From: Lepturacanthus savala
Lineage: Eukaryota > Chordata > Actinopteri > Scombriformes > Trichiuridae
Reading direction: 5' to 3'
Assembly (NCBI GenBank): GCA_030544235.1
Contig: CM060470.1
Coordinates: forward strand, 21,826,356-21,890,355
DNA length: 64,000 bases
Made by a program: the position numbers and the translations under genes. Of this stretch, positions 1 to 10,899 are shown piece by piece. Every line of letters begins with the position of its first letter. The stretch's first letter is position 1. The notes beneath the pieces are model-generated. The model saw nothing but the letters and a program-made list of their open reading frames with translations. It searched no databases and was not told the DNA's origin.

Positions 1-136
1 AAAAGATTGTTGAATAAAAGCTTTGTGATACGGTCTAAATTAGTGATCAGCACAATAACGATTAGCTCTGCGATGAATTACCTGAAACAAAATATATGTC
101 AAGTAAAATGAACGTGCGGCTTCTCTTGGCTTTTGC

Positions 137-430
137 CAGTGAAAACCATTTCAGGTGACTACCTCTTGAAGCTCATCAAGAGAATACTAAGAGTGTACAA
201 AGTAGTAATCAGAATCGCAAAGGGTGGCTATTTTGAAGAAACTAGAATATAAAATATGTTTTCAGTTATTTCACCCTTTTTTGTTTAGTACATAACACCA
301 TAAACACGTGTTCATTCATAGTTTTGATGCCTTCAGTGAGAATCTACAATGTAAATAGTCATGACAATAAAGAAAACACGTTGAATGAGAAGGTGTGGCC
401 AAAATTTTGGCCTGTACGGTATATATATAT
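137..430 (-). mobile_element. Tc1-like transposon, terminal fragment
   Basis: Read on the minus strand, the end at about 430 begins with the palindromic stretch GGCCAAAATTTTGGCC and continues into subterminal sequence that I recognise from memory as the terminus of a Tc1-like element common in teleosts. Homology fades near 137 and no transposase is left. A second copy of the same terminus lies at 45013-45133 in the opposite orientation. A short TA run lies just outside the end, as expected for an element that targets TA. The family assignment is recalled, not searched. Confidence 0.7.
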
Positions 431-660
431 ATGGATTAAATAAATAAATCTAGTGAATTTCCTGTTCAAAATGTACCTGCTGGAAAGGGCTGACCTCTGG
501 TTGAGAAACATCATTACCCTCTCCAGGAGCTACATCTGGATAAAGGTAGTTTCCAGCTAGTACTTTAGGCTGAGCTGGAGCTACCTCCTCATTCACTTTC
601 TTCTATGCTGGATCCTTTTTGTTGTAGTCCTGGTAGATATTGCACCAAAACCAGCCACTT

Positions 661-805
661 GCAGCTAGAATAGTCATTTACCACATTAACAATGCATAGA
701 CTGTTTTGTGGTTAGTTTAAAGTTATCTTCATTGAAAAAAACAGTGCTTTTCTTTAAAAAATAAGGAAATTTCTAAGTGGCCCTAAATTTTTGAATTATA
801 GTATA
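661..805 (-). mobile_element. Tc1-type MITE fragment
   Basis: This is one end of the non-autonomous element seen complete at 36324-36690. Both copies share the blocks AGCTAGAATAGTCATTTACC, ATTGAAAAAAACAGTGCTTT and TTTCTAAGTGGCCC, allowing for decay. The terminus here is at about 805 (TAGTATA). The inner half and the other TIR are missing. Confidence 0.7.
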
Positions 806-905
806 TGTCTGCCACACACACACATATCTCACAAACAAAATTCCTTCCTTTCATTTTACTTTCTATTAAATATCCCCAGAGCTGTAGGACACTTTGTTGT
901 ACTTT

Positions 906-1132
906 TTTGGGACCGCAATAAAAAGGAATAGAGCATGGAAAAAAGTCAGCGAGGCGGAACAACTCAGTCTCAAGTACCGCCGGAAATGACTGTCATCCAG
1001 ATGCAGCTCATGGATAAGGTGATGATATTAACGTCCACAACAAATGCGTCATCACGCAACGATGCGATGGTGACACTCACATTGTGGTTGGCGGCCATTG
1101 TGAGTCTCATGTTCAGTGTGAATGCATCATAA
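906..1132 (+). other. CpG-containing segment with a 65-codon ORF, unrecognised
   Basis: This stretch has clearly more CpG than its surroundings. It contains an ORF from ATG at 935 to a stop at 1130-1132. The predicted product is polar at first and ends in a short hydrophobic run (LWLAAIVSLMF). There is no Kozak-type context, splice signal or family motif that I can identify. It may be a remnant of a mobile element rather than a gene. Confidence 0.15.
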
Positions 1133-1219
1133 CTTTGTTTTTAAATGTGGGAAAGCCAACTGAGTTGGGGCACTGAGAACAGCCCACCAGCTGTTAAAAG
1201 TCAAACTTTATTAAAATAG

Positions 1220-1222
<3 letters not shown>

Positions 1223-1289
<67 letters not shown>
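1223..1289. repeat. (TA)n microsatellite
   Basis: An uninterrupted TA dinucleotide array of about 33 units. It is self-complementary, so it could extrude as a cruciform and is likely to vary in length. Confidence 0.97.
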
Positions 1290-1292
<3 letters not shown>

Positions 1293-2246
1293 AATAACAA
1301 TTAAAAGACAAACAGTTTTACACTTTATTAGAGGTAGTGAAAAGAAATGTTCAAATGTGCAGTCAACAGTCAACAGTCAACAAAAAAAACAATCACACCT
1401 GAGAACACGATGATAAAATGTGATTGCGATTTAAATAAATTAAAATGCAATCACATTTAATCAATCACACACTCAAACAGTTGGAAACAACGCTCCTCAA
1501 TGTTTTGTCCTCAGTCTCCTTGTGGTGGGTCTGCACTCTCTCACTCCCGGTGTTCAGATAGTCGATGAGGTGATTGGATTTTTGCTTCTTTTTTTCTAGG
1601 GAAGGGAGGGGGGGGCTATTAGGTCTTTAACTTCAGTAAGTTGTTACTTTTGTAGCCATACTATTTAGTTGAGTTTGTTATAAATTATTAATTACCTACT
1701 AACAGAAACGATTCCCTACATACTGTATACATCCGTAACTATGTTAGATAACTGCAGCTGTTGTAAGCAACATTAACCTGATCATCTTATAATCATTACA
1801 GGCATGGACGTGACTTGTCTGCTCCTTGGCTGCAAACAAACAATCATAAAATAAAAATGAATGTTCGGCACCAAAATGGTAAATAATCAATACAATTTTA
1901 TAAAGTTCCTACATTGTTATATTATAAGTGATCCAATTTAGGAAAAGGTTAGCACAAGTAAGAAATAAAAAATATTACAATATAAAATTCTAAGTTAGTA
2001 GAGCTTACTGTTGAGTTGGCAAAAATCTAAAATCAGAGTTGAGCAAACTCAGAAGCAAAACTTTAAATATTTAGTGTTATTGCCCAACTTAAATTTCTTT
2101 TTACATACAAATAATTCAGGTTTTGCTTGAAATTTTTAGTTGTCACATTTCATAATGTGTTCCATTATGAAATGTGGGCTGCACCTCCCTACAGTCTCTC
2201 CCAAAAACAAAAACAGTATAAAATGAATCTCAGTATGTGTCATTAT
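1290..2246. other. No gene seen
   Basis: AT-rich sequence with many stops in all frames. The only local structure is a short 7-bp tandem (AGTCAAC, three copies) at about 1363-1383. The last eight bases, GTCATTAT at 2239-2246, are the left target duplication of the following hAT element. Confidence 0.7.
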
Positions 2247-3440
2247 CAGTGGTGTCAAAAGTACACACATTTGTTACTTAAGTAAAAGTATAGATACTGC
2301 AGTTTAAAAACACTCTGGTAAAAGTTGAAGTATCAACTTGATGTCTTTACTCAAGTAAAAGTGAAAAAGTATGTGCCCATAAAGTATAAAGTAACATTTA
2401 AAAAAATACATAAAATAAATTAGTTGGTGCCAATATATAGATGGGATTATACACGTGGCCCTAGACACAGCATCATCATAAACCCATTACTATCAAAGAC
2501 AAAGCAACTCAAGGAGCATGTTCTTTCTCAAACTTTATTGGATTTCAACATCCAAACCGAGGTAGCACTCAAGAGTTAGGTATTCAGGCCTGCAAAACTG
2601 CCAGAGACAGAGAGAGAGAGACACACAGATTACATGGCGGTGATGATGGTAGTATTTCCATAGGGGAGACATGTCCAAAGTCCGGGGACCAAATGCGGCC
2701 GTGGTCGAATTCCATCCGGCCCACAGCCTCTGTCATAAAATCAAAAACGTCTGGCCCGCATGTAGACTTAATACATTGTGGCCGGGAACCCTCAACGCTG
2801 CAAATAAAAGAAACGGTGCAAACAAAAAGAAACGCTGCTGCAAATAAAAAACACGGCACTGCAAATAAAAGAAAACTCCACAACGGAAGTGAGTTACCGG
2901 GGACTATTATTGGCGGTGCACTCTGAAAGTCCGAAGCTCCTCCATCATTTCTGGGTACATGATACCCTCTGGAGGTGCACAGAGCTTGGCTGGTTTCTAC
3001 CGGAGGAGCTCTGCCTGTGGCTCCGTTGTCCGTTGAAGTCCGTTGAAAAGTAAAAGACAGGCGATAAGTGAATTTCTCGTTGTCGTGGAGACATGGAGCG
3101 AATCTCAACGCTGATTGGTTGTCGTGCTACGTCATCCTGCGAATTCGCCTGAAAAGTTCAATATTTTCAACTTGACGCGATAGGCGAATTTTGTGTCGCG
3201 GAAAATCGTGTCTTCCCATTGACTTAACATGTAATCGCGTTGCGCTGTGTGAACAACCCTTAACGAGACCGTTTGTTTTAAAAATGTAAGCAATAGAGAG
3301 TACAGATACTTGTGTGAAAATGTAATGAGTAGAAGTCAGAAGTAGGCAGAAAAAATAGTAATGGAGTAAAGTAAGGATACCTAAAAAGTGTACTTAAGTA
3401 CAGTAACAAAGTATTTGTACTTCGTTACTTCACACCTCTG
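2247..3440. mobile_element. Non-autonomous hAT-type transposon, complete
   Basis: The element starts CAGTGGTGTCAAAAGTAC at 2247 and ends with the complement of CAGAGGTGTGAAGTAACG at 3440. Both ends continue into ACTTAAGTA-rich subterminal sequence. It is flanked by an exact 8-bp direct repeat, GTCATTAT, at 2239-2246 and 3441-3448, the target duplication length of hAT elements. The 1194-bp element has no transposase. Its interior differs from its ends: at 2800-2880 it carries four spaced copies of GCAAATAAAA-like units, and at 3105-3260 a CpG-rich block with GCGAATTCGCC that resembles another fish transposon and may be nested. The 174-codon minus-strand frame at 2584-3108 has no recognisable domain and is probably not a gene. 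Confidence 0.9.
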
Positions 3441-3448
3441 GTCATTAT

Positions 3449-5129
3449 CATTAGAAATCTAATGTTTCACTTTTGAGTGGTAAAAGGATTTCTGGAGCCT
3501 TCATGGTTCCTGCTAAGTAACAGTAAACCTAACGTATTTATCATGTTTATCCTTATACAGATCTATTTATATTGCACGTAATGCATCTGTTAAACATATT
3601 TCATTGTCGGTAGAAGACATGGTCCTGATGGAAAATGGCCAATGTGCTTGCCCTGACTGAAGCCCACGCACACACTCTGGCTTTGCTCCTCCTCACACTG
3701 CAAACACGCTCTTTACCAGCCTTGAGCTATTAGAGTTCAGAGACACGAGGCCCCTTTTACATTTCATGCTTCTTGGGTGGAATGGATAGCTATCGTCTCT
3801 CTGAGATGTATGCGGCAAATGAGCTTTACTCCTCCAAAGTGTAACTACATTAGTGAGCACTCTGTGGAAATAGCCTCCTGCGAGGTCTGCCCTGGTGATA
3901 ATGGCAAATGAAATAACACTGAAATACAATAGAATTGGCTGTCATCCTCCCTCCCATCGAAGCCAGAAGATGGTAAAGACACTGATCCTGTAATAATTTA
4001 AATCATAATAACTTCAGCATTTGTATATATGCTTTTAGCTTTTATCTGATCCCTGGTCAATGTAAGCATTGACGTTTGCAACTCTGTGGTGGTTTGTATA
4101 CTCAAACAGCCCAAACAGATACAAGTGCAAAACATGCATCAAATGAGTTCTTCATCCAATTTCATAGTGACTGCATTTACACTTAATATTGACTGTGTGC
4201 AGCTCAGCCCTCAGACCCAGCTGAACCGAGATACCAGAATTTACTTGATCCACTGCAGATTTCCTCTAATGTGCTGAGATACATTTAAGGAAAAGCATCA
4301 GAAACACTGAATACTTCGGACACAAATGTGTTAAACTATGCAGGTACTGGGTTGAGATATATCAAACACATAGGTATTATTCTGAAATATTTGTACAACT
4401 GGCCTTTTTGACTATTAGCACATTTTTTACTCTGTTCTTTTTTTACTAGAAAATTGTCAAAACTATACAGTACTTGGCTGAAACATAGTTTTTTAACAGC
4501 ATGTACAGCATGTAATTGCAATATATAATACAGCATTTTCCAAAAAGGAAAAAAGCTGAGACAAAGAAAATTGAAAAAGTCAGTTTCTGTCTGTGCATTG
4601 TATTCCAAATAAGTCACTATAGGAGGGTGATTTACTCAAAATGAGTTTTTTTTCCTGCATAAATTAGGGTTATGATGTGTTTTCTTTATGATTACAATCT
4701 ATTCCTCTTTTGCTGTAGCTCACCATTTAAAAAATATATATATGAGGTTTGATCGCTTAGTCAGACCTTAATGCTTTTCTTTCACAAATGAAGGTTGTGC
4801 AGATCAAGACAAAGGAGGGATGCACAGGAGAGGAAAAAAAAGCTATGCAGATAAATAAGCAAAATTCCCACAAACTGGTTGAATGATTCTCCCTGACAAT
4901 TGATGTATGGACAAAATACACAGATGTATGTCAGTTTGCAGTATGTCTAGTATTATTTTGGGCTTCCGGAGAGTGTAGATGTGACAAGATGTGTGGAGGG
5001 GGATACCTGATAGACATATATAGATATATATAATGGATGTATATATAATGCACATAGTCTCTGTGATGTCACTCGTAGTTTTTGGAATCAGATTTTGACG
5101 CGTAAATAAGGAAGCTGTCATCTTCTTTT
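3449..5129. other. No gene seen
   Basis: AT-rich single-copy-looking sequence. I see no splice-flanked coding segment, RNA gene or recognisable transposon. Open frames here are short and compositionally AT-driven. Confidence 0.6.
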
Positions 5130-5264
5130 TGGCAAATCAGAGGTGGATTCAGAGGGAGGAAATGGAGAGGAGCAGGGGTTAATTTGAGCTGGATTCGGGC
5201 AGAACAGGATCTGACACCTCTTGATTTCGACCCCCCTGTGTTCCCGGGACTTATTTTAGCTGAT

Positions 5265-5347
<83 letters not shown>

Positions 5348-5560
5348 AGGTAGCGGCATCGCTGTTCATGCTAGTATTCACAAGGCAAGTGCTGAAGCAA
5401 GCATGGCTACTGCCTTAGCAGCTAGCCTGCAGGTTCATGGACAGCTAGCCATGGCTGATATCGATACACAAGCAGTAAAACCTGAAATAGGGAGAGCTGA
5501 TGTGGAGTATTTCGAACAACTAAATGCATACTTTTGCATTAATAGGCCACTGTGCCAATC
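5130..5560 (+). mobile_element. Possible retroelement remnant around a (TA)n array
   Basis: On both sides of the TA array the sequence is richer in G+C than its neighbours. After the array, a frame at 5345-5560 has an Ala-rich stretch and then MADIDTQAVKPEI and YFEQLNAYF, which faintly recall the start of a fish Gypsy-type gag protein. The frame soon ends. No LTR, primer site or protease is visible. The gag-like reading is an inference from two short motifs and could be chance. Confidence 0.25.
5272..5342. repeat. (TA)n microsatellite
   Basis: About 35 uninterrupted TA units. It makes false Tyr-Ile repeat proteins on both strands. Confidence 0.97.
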
Positions 5561-7018
5561 CTCAAATAAATCTGAATGTTTTGTGTAACATTGAAGCTCT
5601 AATTTTTAAAAACACGCCATATTTAATTGTTGTTATAATAGCATTTATAATGTGGCTGTTGTTTGGAATTGAGGCTTTTAAAGCCAAGTTCTGCATACAT
5701 AGCCACGCCATAGTTAAGGCGAATGCAGACGCGGATCACAAATGCCTTCTGTGATGCTTCCACTTCAAGATTTGCAATGAAAGCGTTTTCTCTTTGATAT
5801 CAATGAGCTACAAACATACATGCTCCATCCAGATGTCTAAAGGAGTATTAGGAGTATTAAAAAAATAAAAAAAAGTCCGCTACATACAGTCTGGAATATA
5901 TATTTCTCATGCTAAGTGCCACAGCACAAGTTGCCATTCACATGTTGTTTTACATATTGTTTTTCTGTAACATTCATTCCAGGAACTGTGTCCGTCTCAT
6001 CACCGCTGGCGTGTCATATGTACTTTGCGTTCTGGTACCTTGTGATTTACAAATTAAACACTGAAGTGGAGTGGGAGGATTAAACAGGTTCAACATGATT
6101 CACCTGGCTAAAACATGCCCACATAGTGTGGAGCTGCCAGGCTAACTAAGCTAAGAAGAGGTAGAAGAAGAAGAAACTAAGCGACATCCATGTATGGCAG
6201 AGCTAAGGGGTTTTAGATTCTGACAAGAATGCCATCGAGAGGATTGTGCCCCAAGAAATAGGACACTCAACAATTAGAATAAGCAAAATAACATGGACCA
6301 AGAGGGTAGAGCAGGCCGTTTATGACAACTACTGATTTGGGAAGCAGGGCTGTAGCTTACCTTGGCAGGGAAGGATGGATGGGGGGGCTGTTACCCGCTG
6401 CCATAGGGTAACAGCTCCTGTCCTCTAGAGAGAGTGAGAGATAGAGAGAAGACACAAAAATAACACAAAGTAACTGGCACATATACACAGAATGGCTAGC
6501 TGATCGTAACAGATATGAGGTGTGGAATTCTCATCTTAACATCCCGGCCAAGTACCTCTAGATTCTGCCGAAAGTTAGCTACTGCGGTCCGCTCCTATGG
6601 TCCCTGTAAAAGAAACAAACACCCAGTCACACACACACCCAAACTCACAAACCAGCTTTACTTTAAGCTTTGACCCATACACACATGCAGACACTTCTTA
6701 AGCGTCCAAACATACAAGGGCAGATGCACACTAGCAATAAAGAAAAGTAATAAAGTAAACAATATCATAAGCAAACAACACAATAAAAGATAGGCCAAGC
6801 CGTGACACTCTACCCCTGCAGAGAAATACAGAGAAGCTCAGGCTAAGGCTTCTCATTCTGTGGATACTTAACAGCTTCACAAACTTTCTACATTATAATT
6901 ATGACTCAAACAGGACATGCCCTTAATTATGCAAATTTATGCTGTATTTGAAGCCATGATAAAATGTAAACAGACAGGTTAGGAAAAAATGTACCCTCAC
7001 AGACTACTTTCATGAATA
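5561..7018. other. No gene seen
   Basis: Mixed sequence with GA-rich patches at 6150-6175 and 6425-6455 and a G run at 6376-6390. Some of 6200-6640 has the moderate G+C and CpG content of an old transposon, but I cannot assign it. No coding segment is supported. Confidence 0.5.
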
Positions 7019-8790
7019 GTGCAATTAGACCAAAATCTTTCTTTGCACCAGGCTGCATTTTTACATGGGGCTCACTTTTACGACCAGCCTCAAGTAGATA
7101 TTCAAGGAACTGTAGTTCCTGCAGCTTGTCAGCCAGCTCTGAACTGCAAGCAGACCTCAGCACCAGCCCGCCAGCAGGAAGTCACAGGATTGGCCAGAGA
7201 GCAGCTAGCCAGGGCCAGACTGTCAGCAGGTTGTGAATGACAACATATGGATTGTCAAAAGATGGCAAAATTGAAGGGTCTTTCTCCTCAAGAAATGAAC
7301 CCCCCCCCCCCCCCCCCCCCTCCCGCCTGGCTGCCACTCTGATTCAGAATATACTGATGCCTACATGCTTGGCAGTCACTCATGCACAAGACATCAAGTC
7401 TTCTTTTGACTTTTTCAGGCCATACTCTATCAAGAAAATCACTCTGGATTGCACCAATTTAGAAGAAAAACTGTTTTTCAAAGACGAGGAAGGTTTTGGG
7501 CAAAACAGTTTTGGATGCTTACTTTGGGGTTTTTATTCTTGCTGTTTTTTTCAAGTCCAAAAGGGAGGCCACAGAATCCCTGTGGCATGAATAAACTGGC
7601 AGAAAACCTTTACGGGCAACAATGTCTGTGAAGTCTTTCAAATTAATTTCCAAGAACATTCTATTTAATGACCACAATGATAGAACAGCTCAACAGCAGA
7701 GAGACAAATTAGGTGCTATAAGGCAGTGTGGGACAAGTGGGTGGCCCAACTGTTTTACAACCCTGGGCCCAATGTCATTGTTGATGAGCAGCTGATGCCA
7801 TTTGGGGGCCGCTGCCCATTTCGACAGCATATACCATCTTAAGCATGGTATAAAGATTGGGGTTTCTTCTGATGATGCTTCATCTTATGTATGGAACTTG
7901 CAAGTCTACACAGGGAAATGCAATGGAGGAATGCCTGAGAATAATCAAGGTATAAGAGTGGTCCTCGATATGGCTCAGGGGCTCTCTGGACCTGGATGTG
8001 AATAATTTTTTTACGCCATAAATGTTGGTGCAGGAGCTGCTGAAGTGTAAGCCGGCAATGGTGGGAACAGTATGCAAAAACAAATCTGAGCTCCCTCCCG
8101 AGTTGGGAGGGAGGGCAGGCTGTTTCATTTATCAAAGTTTGTGTACACGGATGACATGACCCTGGTATCGTATGTACCAAAAAAAGGGAAAAATGTGGTA
8201 CTCATGATTAAACTCTATAGGGCCAGGAGCATCAAAAGCCCAAAATGATCCTGGACTATAATGTCACAAAAGGAGGGATGGACAACCTTGATAAGCCGGT
8301 GGTGTCTAACAGTGGCAAATGGCAAAGACCCTACGGCCTCTGGTCATATTTTATGACATGTTGGATACCTCTGCTTACAATGCCTTCATCATTTGGATGT
8401 CACTGAATTAGGCGAAGGCTGCAGAAGGCTGCAGAAGAGGCATCTCTTCAGGGGTAAACATTGGGGAATTGGGGAAAACATTGGTGAGACCTCAAATTGG
8501 AAGAAGACAACTTCTTCTCAGAACCCCAGTCTCTGCAGCTATCAAGAGGAGGATTCAGGAGGAAGATGACACTTCCATATCTTGCCAAATTACAAATCCA
8601 TATGTCTGAGGTGTTTGTGGTGCCTGAGGTGATAGTGCTGTGTAATAACTCATGCATTTGAGAAAGAAGAGAGTTAGTAAAGATCCTTATCTTTTCACAT
8701 AGATTGGGACCAGCAACAAAAATAAGCGCTGTGAGGTGTGTGTATCCAAGATGGACAGAAAAACACAATATACATACATATAGTTCAAGA
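7019..8790 (+). pseudogene. piggyBac-like (PGBD-type) transposase, decayed
   Basis: Translation across frames gives a collinear series of piggyBac transposase motifs: LSKDGKIEGSFSSRNE (7249-7296), FDFFRPYSIKKITLDCTNLE (about 7415-7465), KLISKNILFNDHNDRTAQQQ (about 7640-7700), VDEQLMPFGGRCPFRQ, VYTGKCNGGMPE, VVLDMAQGLSG, YTDDMTLVSYVPKKGKN (about 8145-8205), ILDYNVTKGGMDNLDK (about 8245-8300), and a Cys-containing tail NKRCEVC near 8725-8760. In the family, three aspartates form the catalytic triad. The aspartate of the GMDNLD motif is still present. The earlier CDNFF site is broken by a stop near 8000. Several frameshifts and stops make this a pseudogene. Upstream coding-like sequence from 7019 may be the variable N-terminal region. 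A run of 21 Cs lies inside the reading frame at 7300-7320. I did not find a matching pair of TTAA-flanked termini. Confidence 0.85.
7300..7320. repeat. (C)21 homopolymer
   Basis: A run of 21 C residues inside the piggyBac pseudogene. Long poly-C is rare in this AT-rich DNA and is also a common place for sequencing-length error. Confidence 0.95.
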
Positions 8791-9050
8791 TAATATAGTT
8801 TTAGAAAAAATTGGTTGTACATTTGTTACATTACATACATTATGACTGTGACACTTCTATTCATAAATGTTATTTAACAAAAGTAAAGCAACAAATGTAA
8901 AAAAAAAAGTGTTTATATTACTTGCAAATATAATTAAAAAAACATAAACTTAACATAAACATCTACTGGTTATTTTAACAAAAAAGGGTTTCAATATGTT
9001 GAATTAAAGCCCCCAAAATGCATTGCTCCACCAGACCTAGCAGGACACCC

Positions 9051-10070
9051 TGTATTGTAACAAATAGGGGCTCGTCTAGGATTCAAGTAACTTTGTAATG
9101 TAAGTAAGTGAGCTCAGACGGTTTTTAGTTCTGACCACTTATTTCTGAACTTCCTGCAGAAACTTTGCAGCTGTGGTGCACCCTCTCATCTCACCAGCCC
9201 CTAAGTGCTGTTCAGATGGCCCCCTGAGTGCAAGTACACTTTTGAGAGTGCTAAAGCTCTCTTGTGCCTCTGCAGCATTTTGAAGTTTGTATTGGATCCT
9301 GATGTCTGCCACTAGTGGTTTACACAGTTCACTCCGCTTCCCGTACAAACACAACCAGCGGCTCATGTGCTGAGCTCCGCTGGTACAGGATCGCAACCTA
9401 GTGATTAAGCACAAAAACGGCTCTGATAACATTGTAGCAGATGTGCTCGTGAGGAGGTAAATGTATGTGTTCCGTGTAATGTGTCACTAGGTGTGTTCTA
9501 CTGAAACTGTGTTTTGTACTTGGTGGGGAGGTGTTAAGCGTGTGGCAAGACATGTTTTTCTTTTGTCTGTTTCTGTCTTGTGTGTGTGTGTGTTGTCTCA
9601 TGTTGAGCAGGGGATCCCTCCCTTGTGGCCCCTCGCCTTTGCCTTCTCTGATGCCACAGATGTTGCCACTTTCCATCAACCACAGCCGCCTATACCCCGG
9701 CTAAACTGAGTACAAAAGGACTGTGGACATTTTGCTCAGGCTGATCTGTCAGGAGCAGATGCGCCATTTCACTGTGTCTGTGATATTGTGATTTTGAGTG
9801 TGCAGTTATTCTGTGTACTGTGTTGTGGGAAAGAGACTTTTGTTAGTTTTTTGACATGACCATGCTTAGCTTAGCTTTATTTCCTATTTTTACCCTTGTT
9901 TGTTACTTTTAAATTGGCTGTATTAGTTTCCTGGAGTATTTCATTTTTTGTGTTCACTTTCATTTTTGGTTATTGCTAAATGCTGCTTAAATAAACGGCT
10001 GTCTCAACAACCAGATCCTTACTTCCCTTTGTCCCTAGACAGCGCCACACATTATTTCTGGGGTGTAACA
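9051..10070 (+). mobile_element. LTR-retrotransposon remnant, internally deleted
   Basis: Two LTR-type 3' ends are visible. The first, TGTATTGTAACA, ends at 9062 and is followed two bases later by a tRNA-Pro-type primer site. The second, GGGGTGTAACA, ends at 10070 and is preceded by a polyadenylation signal (AATAAA at 9990-9995) and GT-rich sequence, as in an R/U5 region. Between them I see no gag, protease, reverse transcriptase or integrase. The simplest reading is a Gypsy-type element reduced to primer site, some leader and a 3' LTR. The start of the second LTR is not clear, and the region 5' of 9051 may hold a diverged first LTR. The copy is too broken to encode anything. Confidence 0.45.
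9065..9082 (+). other. Primer binding site, tRNA-Pro type
   Basis: TAGGGGCTCGTCTAGGAT agrees at 15 of 18 positions with the primer site complementary to the 3' end of tRNA-Pro used by many Gypsy-type elements. Its place two bases after an LTR-like TGTAACA end supports the call. Confidence 0.6.
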
Positions 10071-10109
10071 TATTAAAATTGCCCATTTCTATATTTGTAG
10101 GTTTTAAAT

Positions 10110-10860
10110 ATGTTTTGTTTGCGCCGACGAGAGAAGTCATGGAGTCATGAAGGAGTCATTTACTCGCAACACCAACAAGAGACAACCAACTTTGCAGCCA
10201 AGTTTGTTGCCCTGGATGACCAACCACTGTCCATGGGCGATAATTTGCAATTTTGGCATCTTCTCTGCATACTGGAGCTGAGGTATGATATTCCCAGGCG
10301 TAGCCATATCACAGACACGGTGCTACCAAATCTGCATGACTTTGTAAAAAGAACACGTCCACAACCTGTTACATGATGGTAAAACTATAAGCTTCACCAT
10401 ATCCATTTTGAGCAGCAGCATCAGCCTGATGTCTCTCATCAGCCTGACTGCACAGTGGGTTGCTGTTGATTTTAAGCTGCAGAAGGCAGTCCTGCATGCA
10501 AAGCAATTCAAAGGTTTGCACACTGGCCAAACCACTGCAGATGAGTTTGATGTTGTGCTATGTGGGGCATTAATAAAAGTACAGTCCATGTTGTGCTGCA
10601 AGATAACACGAAAAAAACATGGTGAAAGCCATAGGTAATGCAGAGCTTCCCAGCCTACTGCCTTCAGCTGGCTGTAAGTGAGGGGCTGCTGGCTCAGAGA
10701 ATGTGGCTGATGTGGGACAACAAATTGTGGGACATTTTAAACATCTTGTTTTAGCCTATTCTCACCTGGAGGACATACGAGTGCAACTCAACAAACTGGT
10801 ATGTGGGATTGGAGAATATCCAAATGCAAGTACACGTCCCATCACTACTGTTTTCCTATT
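10110..10860 (+). pseudogene. hAT-superfamily (ZBED-type) transposase fragment, decayed
   Basis: Recognisable blocks in order are FVALDDQPLSMGDNLQFWHL, LELRYDIPRRSHITDTVLPN and LHDFVKR in one frame, then after a one-base shift near 10355 SLISLTAQWVAVDFKLQK and AVLHAKQFKGLHTGQT, then broken matches LAVSEGLLAQR (about 10665-10700) and VGHFKHLVLAYSHLEDIRVQ (about 10728-10790). In the family the first catalytic Asp lies in a TTDIW motif. Here that position reads TISIL, so the Asp is lost. The N-terminal BED zinc finger and the C-terminal dimerisation domain are missing. It is a dead fragment. It begins about 40 bases after the LTR remnant ends. Confidence 0.85.
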
Positions 10861-10899
10861 GACACTTTTCTTTTCAGCTGCCAGATAACATCTACCACA

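Noticed and set aside
2584..3108. 174-codon minus-strand frame
   Set aside because: It lies inside the non-autonomous hAT element, has no domain, and overlaps a plus-strand open frame in the same G+C-rich part.
5069..5588. Long frames with Tyr-Ile repeats on both strands
   Set aside because: They are translations of the (TA)n array. The same holds at 29.4, 32.0, 36.9, 44.9, 45.2, 55.2 and 57.0 kb.
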